Source of the DNA: Parvicella sp963922585
GTDB taxonomy: Bacteria > Bacteroidota > Bacteroidia > Flavobacteriales_D > Parvicellaceae
NCBI GenBank assembly: GCA_963922585.1
Contig: CAWUIK010000005.1
Span: forward strand, 1 to 64,000
DNA length: 64,000 nucleotides
Reading direction: 5' to 3'
Shown in pieces: positions 35,256-45,170 of this stretch (positions are counted from its first letter, which is position 1; each line of letters opens with the position of its first letter). The notes below the pieces were generated by a model. The model searched no databases. It was not told the DNA's origin and saw only the letters and a program-made list of their open reading frames with translations. The position numbers and the translations under genes were made by a program.

Positions 35256-35692
35256 TTTTCTAAAATTAATGATACAAATCTACTAACATCTTTGAAAAAA
35301 GTGCGCTCTTGGTAGAAACTAATAATTAAACTTCCTCCTTTTTCTATAGTTTCAAGTCCATTTTTTCTATACCATTCTATTTTCTGAGGGATTTTGTCTA
35401 AATATTTTTCATTGTTTGTCATTCCCAAATGTTCCCAAACAAATATTTTTTGAGTTATGATGTTAGTAACAGTAAAATCTGGGTAAAGCGTTTTTTCTTT
35501 CCCTTCAAAAGGAAGTTCATAACCTACAATTAAATTTTCTTGCTCCAACAAAAACTCATAAATTTCTAATTCCTGTTTTGAAACCAACCCTTCTCCATTC
35601 ACTGCTATGTGATGTTTGATATTCTTAAAATTTTGATTGGGACTCATTATAAAATCAGCCTTTACAATGATTTCTGATGAAGGTTTGAACAT
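35252..35692 (-). CDS. PD-(D/E)XK nuclease-like single-domain protein
   Basis: This 146-residue protein has a segment YELPFEGKEKTLYPDFTV followed by IFVWEHLGMTNN. The arrangement E...PDF...W-EH resembles the PD-(D/E)XK nuclease core found at the C-termini of some helicases, with PDF giving the Asp and WEHLG the Glu region. The stretch KQELEIYEFLLEQ matches the helix usually preceding the core. It has no helicase domain of its own, so it may be a stand-alone nuclease or a remnant of a larger gene. It overlaps the FKBP gene by four bases. The family assignment is by pattern only. Confidence 0.65.
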   Translation of the reverse strand: MFKPSSEIIVKADFIMSPNQNFKNIKHHIAVNGEGLVSKQELEIYEFLLEQENLIVGYELPFEGKEKTLYPDFTVTNIITQKIFVWEHLGMTNNEKYLDKIPQKIEWYRKNGLETIEKGGSLIISFYQERTFFKDVSRFVSLILEK

Positions 35693-35714
35693 TAAATCAT
35701 ATAAATTTTAAGAA

Positions 35715-37052
35715 TCAATCTTTTAACTTCTCTTTCTCAACCTTGGCCAATTCTTTCTTTCGTTTACGTTTTTCCTCATACAAATCAAAAGGAGTAACAA
35801 TCAATCTAATACCTCTGTCGGAACTGAAATAGTTTTTGGTCCAATTAAAAAATGTCACCAATTTGTTTCTAAATCCAACCAAAGACATTAAATGCACTGC
35901 CATCCATACAAACCAAGCAGGTGAACCGCCAAATTTCATTTTCCCTAATTCTACTACGGCTTTGTTTTTTCCTACGGTTGCCATAGCGCCTTTGTCTTTA
36001 TACACAAAAGGCTTCATAGGTTGCCCGCTCATTTCATTGAGGATATTTTTGGCCAATTGCTCACCTTGTTGCATAGCCGCTGGTGCTACCATAGGATGTC
36101 CTCTTGGAAAATCCTCTGATACCATACATGCTACATCACCCACAGCAAAAATATTTTCATAGCCTTTCACTCTATTGAATGCATCTACTTCAATTCTTCC
36201 TCCTTTATTTACTGCCTCTGCTCCCAAACCTTGAACAGGATTACCGATAACTCCTGCTGTCCAAATTAAAGTTCGAGCAATTAAATCTTGTCCAGTATTC
36301 GTTTGTACATAATCACCAAAAAAATCTAAAACTCTTGTATTTAGCACTACCGTTACACCTAATTGTTCTAAATATTTTTTGGCTTTTAAACTACTTTTCT
36401 CGCTCAACATAGGTAATACTCTATCACCAGACTGGACGATATAAACATTCATCTGGGATAAATCCAGTTCTGGATAATCTTTTGGAAATACTTTTTGTTT
36501 GAGTTCTCCTAATGCTCCTGCCAATTCTACTCCAGTTGGTCCAGCACCCGCAATCACGATATTCATCATTCCTTGACGCTTGCGTTCATTAGAATTTCGA
36601 AGTGTTTTCTCAAAGTTTTGCAAAATCATGCTTCTCAAATCCAACGCTTCCAAAACACTTTTCATAGGCATCGAACTGATTGTCAAGCCTTCATTGTTTA
36701 GGAAGTTTGTTTTGGCACCAGTAGCGATAGCCAAATAATCATACTGCATTTCGTCATTACCAAGAATGATTCTATTGTTTTCGTGGTCTACTTGATCTAC
36801 CTCACCCAATCTGAAAAAGATATTTTTACTTCTCGAAAATATCTTTCTAATGGGATATGCAATAGACTCTGCTTCCAAAACCGAAGTAGCTACTTGGTAC
36901 ATCAATGGTTGAAAAGTATGATAATTATTTTTATCAATTATCACCACTTGAATAGGTTTATTTTTGAGTTTCTTAGCTAATTGTATGCCGCCAAAACCTC
37001 CTCCAATGATAACTAATCTTTTCTTATACGGATTGGGAATGTCTATTATCAT
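35715..37052 (-). CDS. ndh: Type II NADH dehydrogenase (NDH-2-like FAD oxidoreductase)
   Basis: A flavoprotein with an FAD-binding GxGxxG at the N-terminus (VIIGGGFGG), a second nucleotide-binding site in the middle (NIVIAGAGPTGVELAG), and the NDH-2 segment NYHTFQPLMYQVAT. IFAVGDVACM is the typical C-terminal FAD loop, and the tail contains an amphipathic or hydrophobic region for membrane attachment (AWFVWMAVHLMSLVGFRN). It would oxidise NADH and reduce menaquinone without pumping protons. The length of 445 residues is normal for the family. Confidence 0.93.
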   Translation of the reverse strand: MIIDIPNPYKKRLVIIGGGFGGIQLAKKLKNKPIQVVIIDKNNYHTFQPLMYQVATSVLEAESIAYPIRKIFSRSKNIFFRLGEVDQVDHENNRIILGNDEMQYDYLAIATGAKTNFLNNEGLTISSMPMKSVLEALDLRSMILQNFEKTLRNSNERKRQGMMNIVIAGAGPTGVELAGALGELKQKVFPKDYPELDLSQMNVYIVQSGDRVLPMLSEKSSLKAKKYLEQLGVTVVLNTRVLDFFGDYVQTNTGQDLIARTLIWTAGVIGNPVQGLGAEAVNKGGRIEVDAFNRVKGYENIFAVGDVACMVSEDFPRGHPMVAPAAMQQGEQLAKNILNEMSGQPMKPFVYKDKGAMATVGKNKAVVELGKMKFGGSPAWFVWMAVHLMSLVGFRNKLVTFFNWTKNYFSSDRGIRLIVTPFDLYEEKRKRKKELAKVEKEKLKD

Positions 37053-37174
37053 AGTTGATTATTTTTCAAGTAATTAAACTTATATCAGTACGAAAATAAA
37101 CAAAAATTAATGAAGTATCAACTTTTTTAAAGTTTGGTTGCTTTAAAGAAAATTTTGATTAATGTATTACGAAG

Positions 37175-38386
37175 TTAAGATTTCTTCTTATAAAACTTTT
37201 TCTTTCCTTTGAAGGCTGTCTTTCTGTTTTTTACTTTCCATTCTGGACTTTTTCCTAATCCTAAAGATTCTGGAACGTTATCTTTATCTAAAGAACGTTC
37301 AATCAAAGTTTCAATTTGACTGAATTTTTGCATATCGTCTGGGTTTACAAAAGTTATGGCTTCTCCTTTTGTAGCAGCTCTTGCAGTTCTTCCGATTCTA
37401 TGTACATAGTCTTCAGGATTTCCAGGCACATCAAAGTTTACAACCAAATTGATGTCTTTCACATCTATTCCTCTACTTAAAACATCAGTTGCCACAACAA
37501 TTCTGATTGTTTTATTGGCAAAATCTAATAGTTTTGACTCTCTTTCAGCTTGCTCATAACTTGAAGAGATTCCCTCAGATTTATAACCTTTTTTATTCAA
37601 TTCTTTAACAATTACATCTACTTTTTTAATGGTTGATGAAAATATCAAAATACTGTTGTAATGCTCTCTTGCTTCAATCAAACTAATCAACAATGGCACT
37701 TTTTGCTCTTCGAAAGTTAAAAAAACTTGTTGTTTGATACTTTCGGAAGGCTTAGAAATTGATAAACTTACTTCTTCAGGGTTTTTCAATAATTTTCTTG
37801 CAAAATCTCTAATTTTAGGAGGCATTGTAGCGCTAAACATCAAACTCTGTCTTTCTTTGGGTAAAAAACTTAAAATCCTCAGTATATCATCAGAAAACCC
37901 CATATCAAGCATTCTATCTGCCTCATCTAAAATTAAATGTTGTATACTTGAAGGGTCAAAAACTTTTGTAATCAAATAAGATAAAAGTTTTCCTGGTGTA
38001 GCAATTACGATATCAGTTCCATTTTCGAATGCTTGTTTGTGCTCTCTTAAGTCACCGCTTTTTCCACCACCATACAAACAAAAAGAAGTCGCACCCGTAA
38101 AATAAGAAAGACCTTGAATTTGAGTATCAATTTGTGTCGCTAACTCTCTTGTAGGTACAATAATCAAAGTAGATGTTTTTCCAGAGTTTAAAGTAGCTAT
38201 TTTCTGTAAAATAGGCAAAATAAATGCTCCTGTTTTTCCTGTACCAGTTTGTGCACAGGCAATTAAATCTTTGTTATTGAGAATATGAGGTATCGCTTTT
38301 TCTTGGATCGGTGTTGCTTTAGAAAAATTCATATAGTCTAAAGCCTGAAGAATATCTTCATTGAGACCGAGTTCTTTAAATGTCAT
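37175..38386 (-). CDS. DEAD-box RNA helicase
   Basis: The 403-residue protein carries all core motifs: Q motif (KATPIQEKAIP), AQTGTGKT, PTRELATQ, LDEADRMLDMGF, FSATMP, ATDVLSRGID and HRIGRTAR. The basic tail (KTAFKGKKKFYKKK) is short. It is RhlE-like. It differs from the paralogue at 30992-32350 in having a canonical DEAD box and a shorter tail. Confidence 0.93.
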   Translation of the reverse strand: MTFKELGLNEDILQALDYMNFSKATPIQEKAIPHILNNKDLIACAQTGTGKTGAFILPILQKIATLNSGKTSTLIIVPTRELATQIDTQIQGLSYFTGATSFCLYGGGKSGDLREHKQAFENGTDIVIATPGKLLSYLITKVFDPSSIQHLILDEADRMLDMGFSDDILRILSFLPKERQSLMFSATMPPKIRDFARKLLKNPEEVSLSISKPSESIKQQVFLTFEEQKVPLLISLIEAREHYNSILIFSSTIKKVDVIVKELNKKGYKSEGISSSYEQAERESKLLDFANKTIRIVVATDVLSRGIDVKDINLVVNFDVPGNPEDYVHRIGRTARAATKGEAITFVNPDDMQKFSQIETLIERSLDKDNVPESLGLGKSPEWKVKNRKTAFKGKKKFYKKKS

Positions 38387-38412
38387 GTTTTGAATATTAA
38401 TTAACCTACTTT

Positions 38413-40713
38413 TTACTTTTTTGCATCTTGCATAGGATTAGATTGCTTGTAGGATTTTTTATACAATTCAAATCTTGTGGGTTGTTGGCTTCTAGGCCAA
38501 CTATTATTATAAGTATCTGTATCAGCAGTTTCCAAATAAGGATCCAACTGTACAGATTTTACTTTTTTATCAAACATAAATATTTTAGAAACATTATAGT
38601 TATCAGTTTTCCAAATTTCTGCGGGTATTCTCTGTAATTCTGAAGTTCCATCTTCAAATTCAAAAAGAAGAATAACAGGCATTACAAGCCCTCCAATGTT
38701 TTCAAAAGATAGTTCATAGAAATTCTTATTTTGACTCAACAATTTCTTCTCTTGATCCGTAAGTGAATTAATAAACTTCTGATACTTTTTTTTGTCTTTC
38801 TCAGTTACTTCATATTTGTCGTAGGTATTATAAAAGTCAATTAAAGAAGGATCTCTTTCAATATAACTTTTTGGCTCTTTTTTATTTTGAACATTTGTTA
38901 CATCATTGTTTTTTATAATTTCTTCTTCTTTCTTTTGTATAGGATTCTCTATTTCAGGATTCATAGTACTTAAAGTAAAATATTTCATATATGTAATTGA
39001 AATATCTACATTTTCATTAGTAAAAAACCATCCTCTCCAAAACCAATCTAAATCAACTGCACTAGCATCCTCCATAGTTCTGAAAAAGTCTGCAGGAGTT
39101 GGGTGTTTAAACATCCATCTATTCGCATACATTTTAAAAGCATAATCAAACAGTTCCCTTCCCATTACAGTTTCTCTTAAAATATTCAATGCTGTTGCAG
39201 GCTTTCCGTATGCATTGGGACCAAACTGCCAAATAGATTCGCTATTGGTCATGATAGGAGAAATAAAATTTTTATCTCCGCACATATAATCTACTATTTG
39301 ATGTGCTGGTCCTCTTCTGCTTGGATAATCTTTGTCCCATTCTTTCTCTGTAAGAAATTGTAAAAACGTATTCAATCCTTCATCCATCCAAGTCCATTGG
39401 CGTTCATCAGAATTGACAATCATTGGAAAATAATTGTGTCCCACTTCATGAATTATTACACCAATCATTCCGTACTTTGTTCTTTCAGAATAGGTGCCAT
39501 CTGATTCTGGCCTTCCTCCATTAAAACAAATCATAGGATACTCCATTCCAATTTGTTTGGAATGAACACTTATTGCAACTGGATAAGGATAATCAAATGT
39601 ATGTTTAGAATACGTTCTTAAAGTCTGAGCAACAGCCTTTGTACTGTATTGTTCCCAAAGTGGATTTCCTTCTTTAGGATAATAAGACATTGCCAAAGTG
39701 TTTTTAGTTTCTTGTTTTACAATCATTGCATCCCATATAAATTTTTTGGAGGATGCCCAACCAAAATCTCTGACATTTTGTGCTTTATAAATCCAAGTTT
39801 TTGTTTCTTTTGCCTCTAGTTTTTCATTTTTGATGGCTTCTTTCTCAGTAATGATAAAAACTGGTGTATTTTCTTCATTTTTTGCTTTTTCTAAACGTTC
39901 TTTTTGCTCATTTGTAAGAATTTCGTCAACATTTTGAAGTTCTCCTGTAGCCGCTACAACGTGGTTAGAAGGAACAGTAAGATGAACCTCGTAATCTCCA
40001 AAAGGCAAAGTAAATTCACCAGAACCTAAAAACTGTTTATTTTGCCAACCTGTTTCATCATTATAAACACACATTCTGGGAAAAAACTGAGCAATTGTGT
40101 ATAGATAATTTCCTTCTTCCTCAAAAAACTCATATCCTGACCTTCCTCCAATCTCATCTCTATTGTTGATATTATACCACCATTCTATATTAAAAGACAT
40201 TGAAGCACCCGGAGCAAGCGGTTGAGTCAAATTGATTCTCATCATCGTTTTATTGATATAGTGCGATAAAGGTTCATTTTTATCATTGGTTACGGATGTG
40301 ATTTTAAAACCTCCATCAAATTTTTCATTTTTATCCATTCTAACTAATGAATTCAAAGAGAAATCATCCATATTTCCAGTTCTAATCTTGTAAGAATCAC
40401 TGTTATTTGCTCTTACGTTTTGGTCTAATTGAATCCAAAGATATTCTAGAGGATCTGGCGAAGCGTTATGATATGTAATGGTCTCTTTTCCTGAAATTTT
40501 TTGATTATCATCATCAAGAGCGATTTCCATTTTATAGTCAGCTTTATTTTGATAATACTTATATCCAGGAGCACCTGCACCTGTTCTGTAAACATTGGGT
40601 GTTGCAAGTTCTTGATCTAATTGCTTAAACTTATTATTGTTATAACTTTCCTTTTGGGCTTTAAAGTTAAAACTTACCATTAGGGGTAGTAAGAAGATAA
40701 CTATTTTATTCAT
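38413..40713 (-). CDS. M1 family zinc metallopeptidase (exported)
   Basis: The signal peptide ends near FNFKAQ. The zinc site is HEVGH near residue 420, followed 18 residues later by the third ligand Glu in WMDEGLNTF, the HExxH-18x-E spacing of gluzincin family M1. The N-terminal domain has the usual beta-sandwich (SGKETITYHNASPD). In place of the aminopeptidase GAMEN motif is a related segment, GMEYPMICFNGG. At 766 residues it is normal for Bacteroidota M1 enzymes. It overlaps the DUF6702 gene by eight bases. Confidence 0.92.
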   Translation of the reverse strand: MNKIVIFLLPLMVSFNFKAQKESYNNNKFKQLDQELATPNVYRTGAGAPGYKYYQNKADYKMEIALDDDNQKISGKETITYHNASPDPLEYLWIQLDQNVRANNSDSYKIRTGNMDDFSLNSLVRMDKNEKFDGGFKITSVTNDKNEPLSHYINKTMMRINLTQPLAPGASMSFNIEWWYNINNRDEIGGRSGYEFFEEEGNYLYTIAQFFPRMCVYNDETGWQNKQFLGSGEFTLPFGDYEVHLTVPSNHVVAATGELQNVDEILTNEQKERLEKAKNEENTPVFIITEKEAIKNEKLEAKETKTWIYKAQNVRDFGWASSKKFIWDAMIVKQETKNTLAMSYYPKEGNPLWEQYSTKAVAQTLRTYSKHTFDYPYPVAISVHSKQIGMEYPMICFNGGRPESDGTYSERTKYGMIGVIIHEVGHNYFPMIVNSDERQWTWMDEGLNTFLQFLTEKEWDKDYPSRRGPAHQIVDYMCGDKNFISPIMTNSESIWQFGPNAYGKPATALNILRETVMGRELFDYAFKMYANRWMFKHPTPADFFRTMEDASAVDLDWFWRGWFFTNENVDISITYMKYFTLSTMNPEIENPIQKKEEEIIKNNDVTNVQNKKEPKSYIERDPSLIDFYNTYDKYEVTEKDKKKYQKFINSLTDQEKKLLSQNKNFYELSFENIGGLVMPVILLFEFEDGTSELQRIPAEIWKTDNYNVSKIFMFDKKVKSVQLDPYLETADTDTYNNSWPRSQQPTRFELYKKSYKQSNPMQDAKK

Positions 40714-41236
40714 TCCAATTAAAAATTTGATGTGTATCTAATTTTGTAAACACAAAACTTTGTTTCATTTCTTTATAAAAAATATGAGTAACATTTTGCT
40801 GTAGACTAAATGTTTCAGTCAAAACAAGATTACTCAATTCCATTTTTTGAATTGTTTGGGGACATTTTATTTCAAAATATATCCAAGCATCATCATTGGT
40901 TTCGATTTCATAGCCTACAAAATCGACAAAAACCTTTTCATCATTTATTTTGACATGAAATTTATTTTGAATGTACTGACTCACCAATTTATTATTTATA
41001 TTTCGAGAGCTTTCTTTATCTAAAACTACTGGCTTTCCAGAAGTAATTTTCAAAGATTTCTCTAAATCATGAGCCGTTATTTTCATTTCGCATTCAAAAG
41101 AATTATTGTTATCATTGAAGGTCAATTTGGTAACACTCAAATAAGCTTCGTGCACGGCCTTATTGGATGGCGCAAAACCTAAAATTGTAACTAACATAAA
41201 TACAAACAATCCTTTTGTATACAATAATTTTGTCAA
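40706..41236 (-). CDS. DUF6702-type exported protein
   Basis: The 176-residue product has an N-terminal hydrophobic segment (GLFVFMLVTILGF) and a beta-rich body beginning HEAYLSVTKLTFND, typical of the small DUF6702 proteins found beside M1 peptidases in Flavobacteriia. Start is TTG at 41236, giving a full signal peptide; no ATG precedes the hydrophobic core. The 3' end overlaps the M1 peptidase by eight bases, so the two are translated together. Function unknown. Confidence 0.75.
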   Translation of the reverse strand: MTKLLYTKGLFVFMLVTILGFAPSNKAVHEAYLSVTKLTFNDNNNSFECEMKITAHDLEKSLKITSGKPVVLDKESSRNINNKLVSQYIQNKFHVKINDEKVFVDFVGYEIETNDDAWIYFEIKCPQTIQKMELSNLVLTETFSLQQNVTHIFYKEMKQSFVFTKLDTHQIFNWNE

Positions 41237-41357
41237 TTGATTTTTTTTTGAGAGTCCAAATATATAATTATTTTAAGACTATACACTATCATTGCATTAA
41301 GTTTTAAAGATGCTAAACTTTAGTTTATAAATAAAATTCAAAAAAAACGCTTCATAA

Positions 41358-41389
41358 TTTGTAGATATCAAAAGGAAGATTTACATTTG
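41358..41389 (+). promoter_or_regulatory. Bacteroidota promoter for rpmE2
   Basis: TTTG at 41358-41361 and TACATTTG at 41382-41389 with 20 bases between them match the -33 and -7 consensus. The ATG follows 29 bases later. Confidence 0.7.
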
Positions 41390-41418
41390 CACCCCGAAAT
41401 TATTTAAGACAAAAAAAG

Positions 41419-41667
41419 ATGAGAAAAGAAATACACCCAGAGAACTATAGATTAGTAGTGTTTAAAGATATGTCAAACGACTATTCTTTTATCACAAAAA
41501 GTTGTTGCGAGACTACTGATACAGTAGTATGGGAAGATGGAAATGAATACCCAGTTGTAAAATTAGAGATTTCTCACATGTCTCATCCTTTCTTCACAGG
41601 TAAACAACAATTAGTGGATACCGCAGGAAGAATTGATAAATTCAACACACGATACAAAAAGAAATAA
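41419..41667 (+). CDS. rpmE2: 50S ribosomal protein L31 type B
   Basis: The 82-residue ribosomal protein starts MRKEIHPENYRLVVFKDMS and contains SHPFFTGKQQLVDTAGRIDKF, diagnostic for L31. The zinc-binding cysteines of the type A form are absent apart from SCCETTD, so it is type B, which in other bacteria replaces the zinc form under zinc shortage. It has its own promoter and terminator. Confidence 0.97.
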   Translation: MRKEIHPENYRLVVFKDMSNDYSFITKSCCETTDTVVWEDGNEYPVVKLEISHMSHPFFTGKQQLVDTAGRIDKFNTRYKKK

Positions 41668-41692
41668 CACTTTATTTCTAACAAAAATATTC

Positions 41693-41729
41693 AAAACCTT
41701 CATTTACAATTGTAAGTGGAGGTTTTTTT
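41693..41729 (+). terminator. Rho-independent terminator after rpmE2
   Basis: Arms 41693-41709 and 41710-41726 form a 17-base stem with G-T pairs (CCTTCATTTACAA with TTGTAAGTGGAGG), followed by a T run to 41729. Confidence 0.85.
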
Positions 41730-41794
41730 GTTTCATAATGATGGTTTGATTTTATACATTTGTATTTCTTTTTTTAATTTTAAAAAATCACCTT

Positions 41795-42964
41795 ATGAAT
41801 ATAGTATTATTTGATGGGATAGGCCATAAAAATTTATTACCTCTTACATTCACAAGACCTGTTGCCCACTTGAGAGTTGGCATATTGACTATTGAAGAAA
41901 AGTGGAAATATTATCTCAACCAAAATTGTAATATTCGTACCAAAGATTATTTACAATCTAAGTTTAAAAGTGCAGACGAAGCTCAAGACCTAGGAATTAA
42001 TGCAACAGTACTTCCCACATTTGATTTGGCAGAAACAATACTAGAGTTAAAAGACAATCAAATTCTCATGAAAAAAGGGCAAGTAATTGCCATTAAACCT
42101 ATGCCAAAAGCTGATGCCAATTTAGAGAAAGAACTCAAAGGTGCTCTGGTTTTAGAATATGATTTAGATGTGAATTTTATAAACAGGCCTTGGGATATCT
42201 TCTTGCAAAATGGATTAGAAATTGAAAAAGATTTCTCAATCTTAACCCAAGGAAAAACTTCTTCAGAATTACACGAAAGCAATACTTTAATTGGTGACGA
42301 AGCGCAACTTTTTATAGAAGAAGGTGCTCAAGTTTATGCTTCTACTTTAAACACGCTTGAGGGCCCTATTTATATTGGAAAAGATGCTGAAATAATGGAG
42401 GGAAGTATGATTAGAGGTAGTTTTGCTCTTTGCGAACATAGTACAGTAAAAATGGGGGCAAAAATTTATGGCCCAACTACTGTTGGACCACATAGCAAAG
42501 TAGGAGGTGAAATCGGAAACTCTGTAATCATTGGATACAGCAATAAAGGACATGATGGCTATTTAGGCAATAGCGTACTTGGTGAATGGTGTAACTTAGG
42601 AGCAGATACCAACACTTCAAACTTGAAGAATAATTACAGTGAAGTAAAAGTTTGGTCATATAATGAAAATGAATATGTAGAAAGTGGACAACAGTTTTGT
42701 GGTCTGATTATGGGAGACCATTCTAAAAGCAGTATCAACACTATGTTCAATACAGGGACTGTAGTTGGAGTATGCGCCAATGTTTTTGACAGTGGTTTTC
42801 CACCGAAACATATTCCTTCGTTTTCTTGGGGTGGGAAAGAAAATCTTGAAGACTTTAGGCTAGACAAAGCATTTGAAGTAGCAGAAAAAGTTATGGCGAG
42901 AAGAAAAGTTGCCTTTACTGAAGAAGATAAATACATTCTTTCCTTTATTAAAGAAAATTTTTAG
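41795..42964 (+). CDS. GlmU-like sugar nucleotidyltransferase family protein
   Basis: The 389-residue protein belongs to the Bacteroidota GlmU-like family (TIGR03991 type). The N-terminal half begins MNIVLFDGIGHKNLLPLTFTRPVA rather than the classical LAAGxGTRM loop. The C-terminal half is a left-handed beta helix with hexapeptide repeats (IYIGKDAEIMEGSMIRGSF region) and ends with the acyltransferase-like SGFPPKHIPSFSWGG. It probably acts in UDP-N-acetylglucosamine or related sugar activation, but the precise reaction is not established. It precedes the histidine kinase gene by four bases. Confidence 0.88.
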   Translation: MNIVLFDGIGHKNLLPLTFTRPVAHLRVGILTIEEKWKYYLNQNCNIRTKDYLQSKFKSADEAQDLGINATVLPTFDLAETILELKDNQILMKKGQVIAIKPMPKADANLEKELKGALVLEYDLDVNFINRPWDIFLQNGLEIEKDFSILTQGKTSSELHESNTLIGDEAQLFIEEGAQVYASTLNTLEGPIYIGKDAEIMEGSMIRGSFALCEHSTVKMGAKIYGPTTVGPHSKVGGEIGNSVIIGYSNKGHDGYLGNSVLGEWCNLGADTNTSNLKNNYSEVKVWSYNENEYVESGQQFCGLIMGDHSKSSINTMFNTGTVVGVCANVFDSGFPPKHIPSFSWGGKENLEDFRLDKAFEVAEKVMARRKVAFTEEDKYILSFIKENF

Positions 42965-42968
42965 ATTA

Positions 42969-45125
42969 ATGATTGAGTCACAAAAAAATGAAATCCTTTC
43001 TAAAATTGAAGTTCTTGAATCTGAACTCAAGCAATTAAAAAATTGTTTAAAAAGAGAAACAGTTTCTGTTCCTGATCAATTTTTGTCTTTTTTTGAAAAT
43101 GCTCAAAAAACTGTAAATGAATATTTTTCAAAACTTAATTTTAATCCTGAGAAAGGAAGTATTGAAATTAATGATGAAAGATATATTTTAGTTAGGGCCT
43201 CTTCTTTATCGATTGATTTTTACAAAAACATCAAAGAACTTTACCCTGAAAAATCTACCAAGGAATCATTTGAGTTTGCTAGCGACTTCCTGTTTGACAT
43301 TGGACACCTAATAGGTAAAGAAGATGCAAAAAAGTTTCATAATTTTATGAAACTTGAAAATCCTATTGAAAAACTATCAGCAGGCCCTGTTCATTTTGCA
43401 TACTCAGGATGGGCTTTTGTGGAAATTCTAGAAGAAAGTAATCCATCACCAGATGAAAATTTCTTTCTAAAATACAATCATCCTTATTCTTTTGAAGCTA
43501 ATGCATGGATAAAAAAAGGAGAAAAATCTAAAGAACCTGTATGCACCATGAATGCTGCTTATTCTTCTGGATGGTGTTCTGAAAGTTATGGTATTCCATT
43601 AACTGCTGTTGAATTAACTTGCAGAGCCAAAGGTGATGAAAACTGTACATTTGTGATGGCTCATCAAGATAAAATTGAACATTATCTTGAAAAAGAAATG
43701 ATAAATGAAAAACTAAAATCAAAGCCACAAATTCCTTATTTTTTTTGAAAGAAAAGAGATTGAAGAAAAATTAAAACAACAAGAATTCCTTTTAAAATCT
43801 TCTCAAAGTCTATCAAAAATTGGGAGTTGGGAATTTGATGTTAAAACACAAGACTTAATATGGTCTGATGAATTATTTAACATTTTCGAAATTGACAAAA
43901 ACACATCTAGCGAAAGATTATACGAGTCATATATTTCTAGGATTTTGAAACAAGATTTATCTGAATTAGAAAGATGTACTCAAATTGTTCTAAACGGAGA
44001 GAAGTACACTATACAACATGGAATAGAAACACCTGATGGAAATAAAAAATGGATTTTTGGCACTGGTATTCCAGTTAAAAACAAAAAAGGAAAGGTGGTC
44101 AAAATTATGGGTTATGCCCAAGACATTACCAATAGTATCACAACCAAAATAGAATTGAACAAATTCTTCAAACTTTCAATGGACATGCTATGTGTAGCCA
44201 ATTTTGATGGTGAATTTGTAAAAGTTAGTAAAGGTTGGGAAAAATCCTTGGGATTTTCAAGAAATGAACTGATTGGTAAAAAATTCATCGATTATATTCA
44301 CAAAGATGATATAAATAAAACAATTGAAGCTTTTGAAAATTCTATATCTGGTGAGTATATAACTGACTTTGAAAATAGATATATTACAGCAGATGGTAAT
44401 TACAGAATCTTAAATTGGAATTCCGCTTCAGACAAAGATACTGGATTAATTTACTGCATTGTGAAAGACGTGACTTTAGAAAGAGCTGCTGAAATTGAAC
44501 TTAAAAACACACTTCATGAAAAGGAAATCCTACTAAAAGAAGTGCATCATAGAGTTAAAAACAATATGCAAATTATTTCAAGTTTGCTCAATCTTCAAAG
44601 TTCATTTATAAACGATAAGTCTATATTATACCTTTTCAGAGAAAGTCAGAATAGGATAAAATCTATCGGAGGAATTCACGAATTACTATACCAATCAACC
44701 AATTTTGGAGATGTAAAATTTGAAGATTATTTAAAAAAAACTAATTCCTGACTTAATTTACTCCTATTTTGGTAATGACAGTAAAATCAATATTGAAATA
44801 GATGCAGATGTTATTTTTAACATTGACACAAGTATTCCTCTAGGCTTAATTGTAAATGAAATTATTTCTAATTCTTTAAAACATGGTTTAAATAACAACG
44901 AAAAAGACCTTATCTATCTTAAAATAAACAAAAATGATTTCGGTAATTATGAATTGGTTATAGGAGACAATGGAAAAGGATATACAAAACCTGAAAATAT
45001 TGAAAATTTAAAATCACTTGGTCTGATGTTGATTGAAGAATTAACTCATCAATTAAATGGTCAATTGATAAAAACGAACGTTAAAAAGAGGTGCAGAGTA
45101 CAAAATTATATTTAATGAAATATAG
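42969..45125 (+). pseudogene. V4R-PAS-PAS-HisKA_2 sensor kinase broken by three +1 frameshifts
   Basis: Frame 1 (42969-43748, from ATG MIESQKNEI) has a coiled coil and a XylR_N/V4R-type ligand-binding domain (YSSGWCSESYG, AVELTCRAKGDENCTFV). It stops at TGA 43746-43748 after a run of eight T. One T fewer restores reading into frame 2, with two PAS domains (GSWEFDVKTQDLIWSDELF; GWEKSLGFSRNELIGK) and the HisKA_2 box (LKEVHHRVKNNMQIISSLLN). This stops at 44751 after a run of eight A. One A fewer gives the HATPase domain (VNEIISNSLKHGL, GDNGKGY). A third extra A in a run at 45083-45087 shifts the last residues; removing it gives a natural end at TAG 45123-45125. The whole would be about 717 residues. 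It is either decayed or affected by sequencing errors. Confidence 0.85.
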
Positions 45126-45170
45126 CTTTTTAAAACATAATTTGAAACAAATTACTTTATTTTGTAAAAT

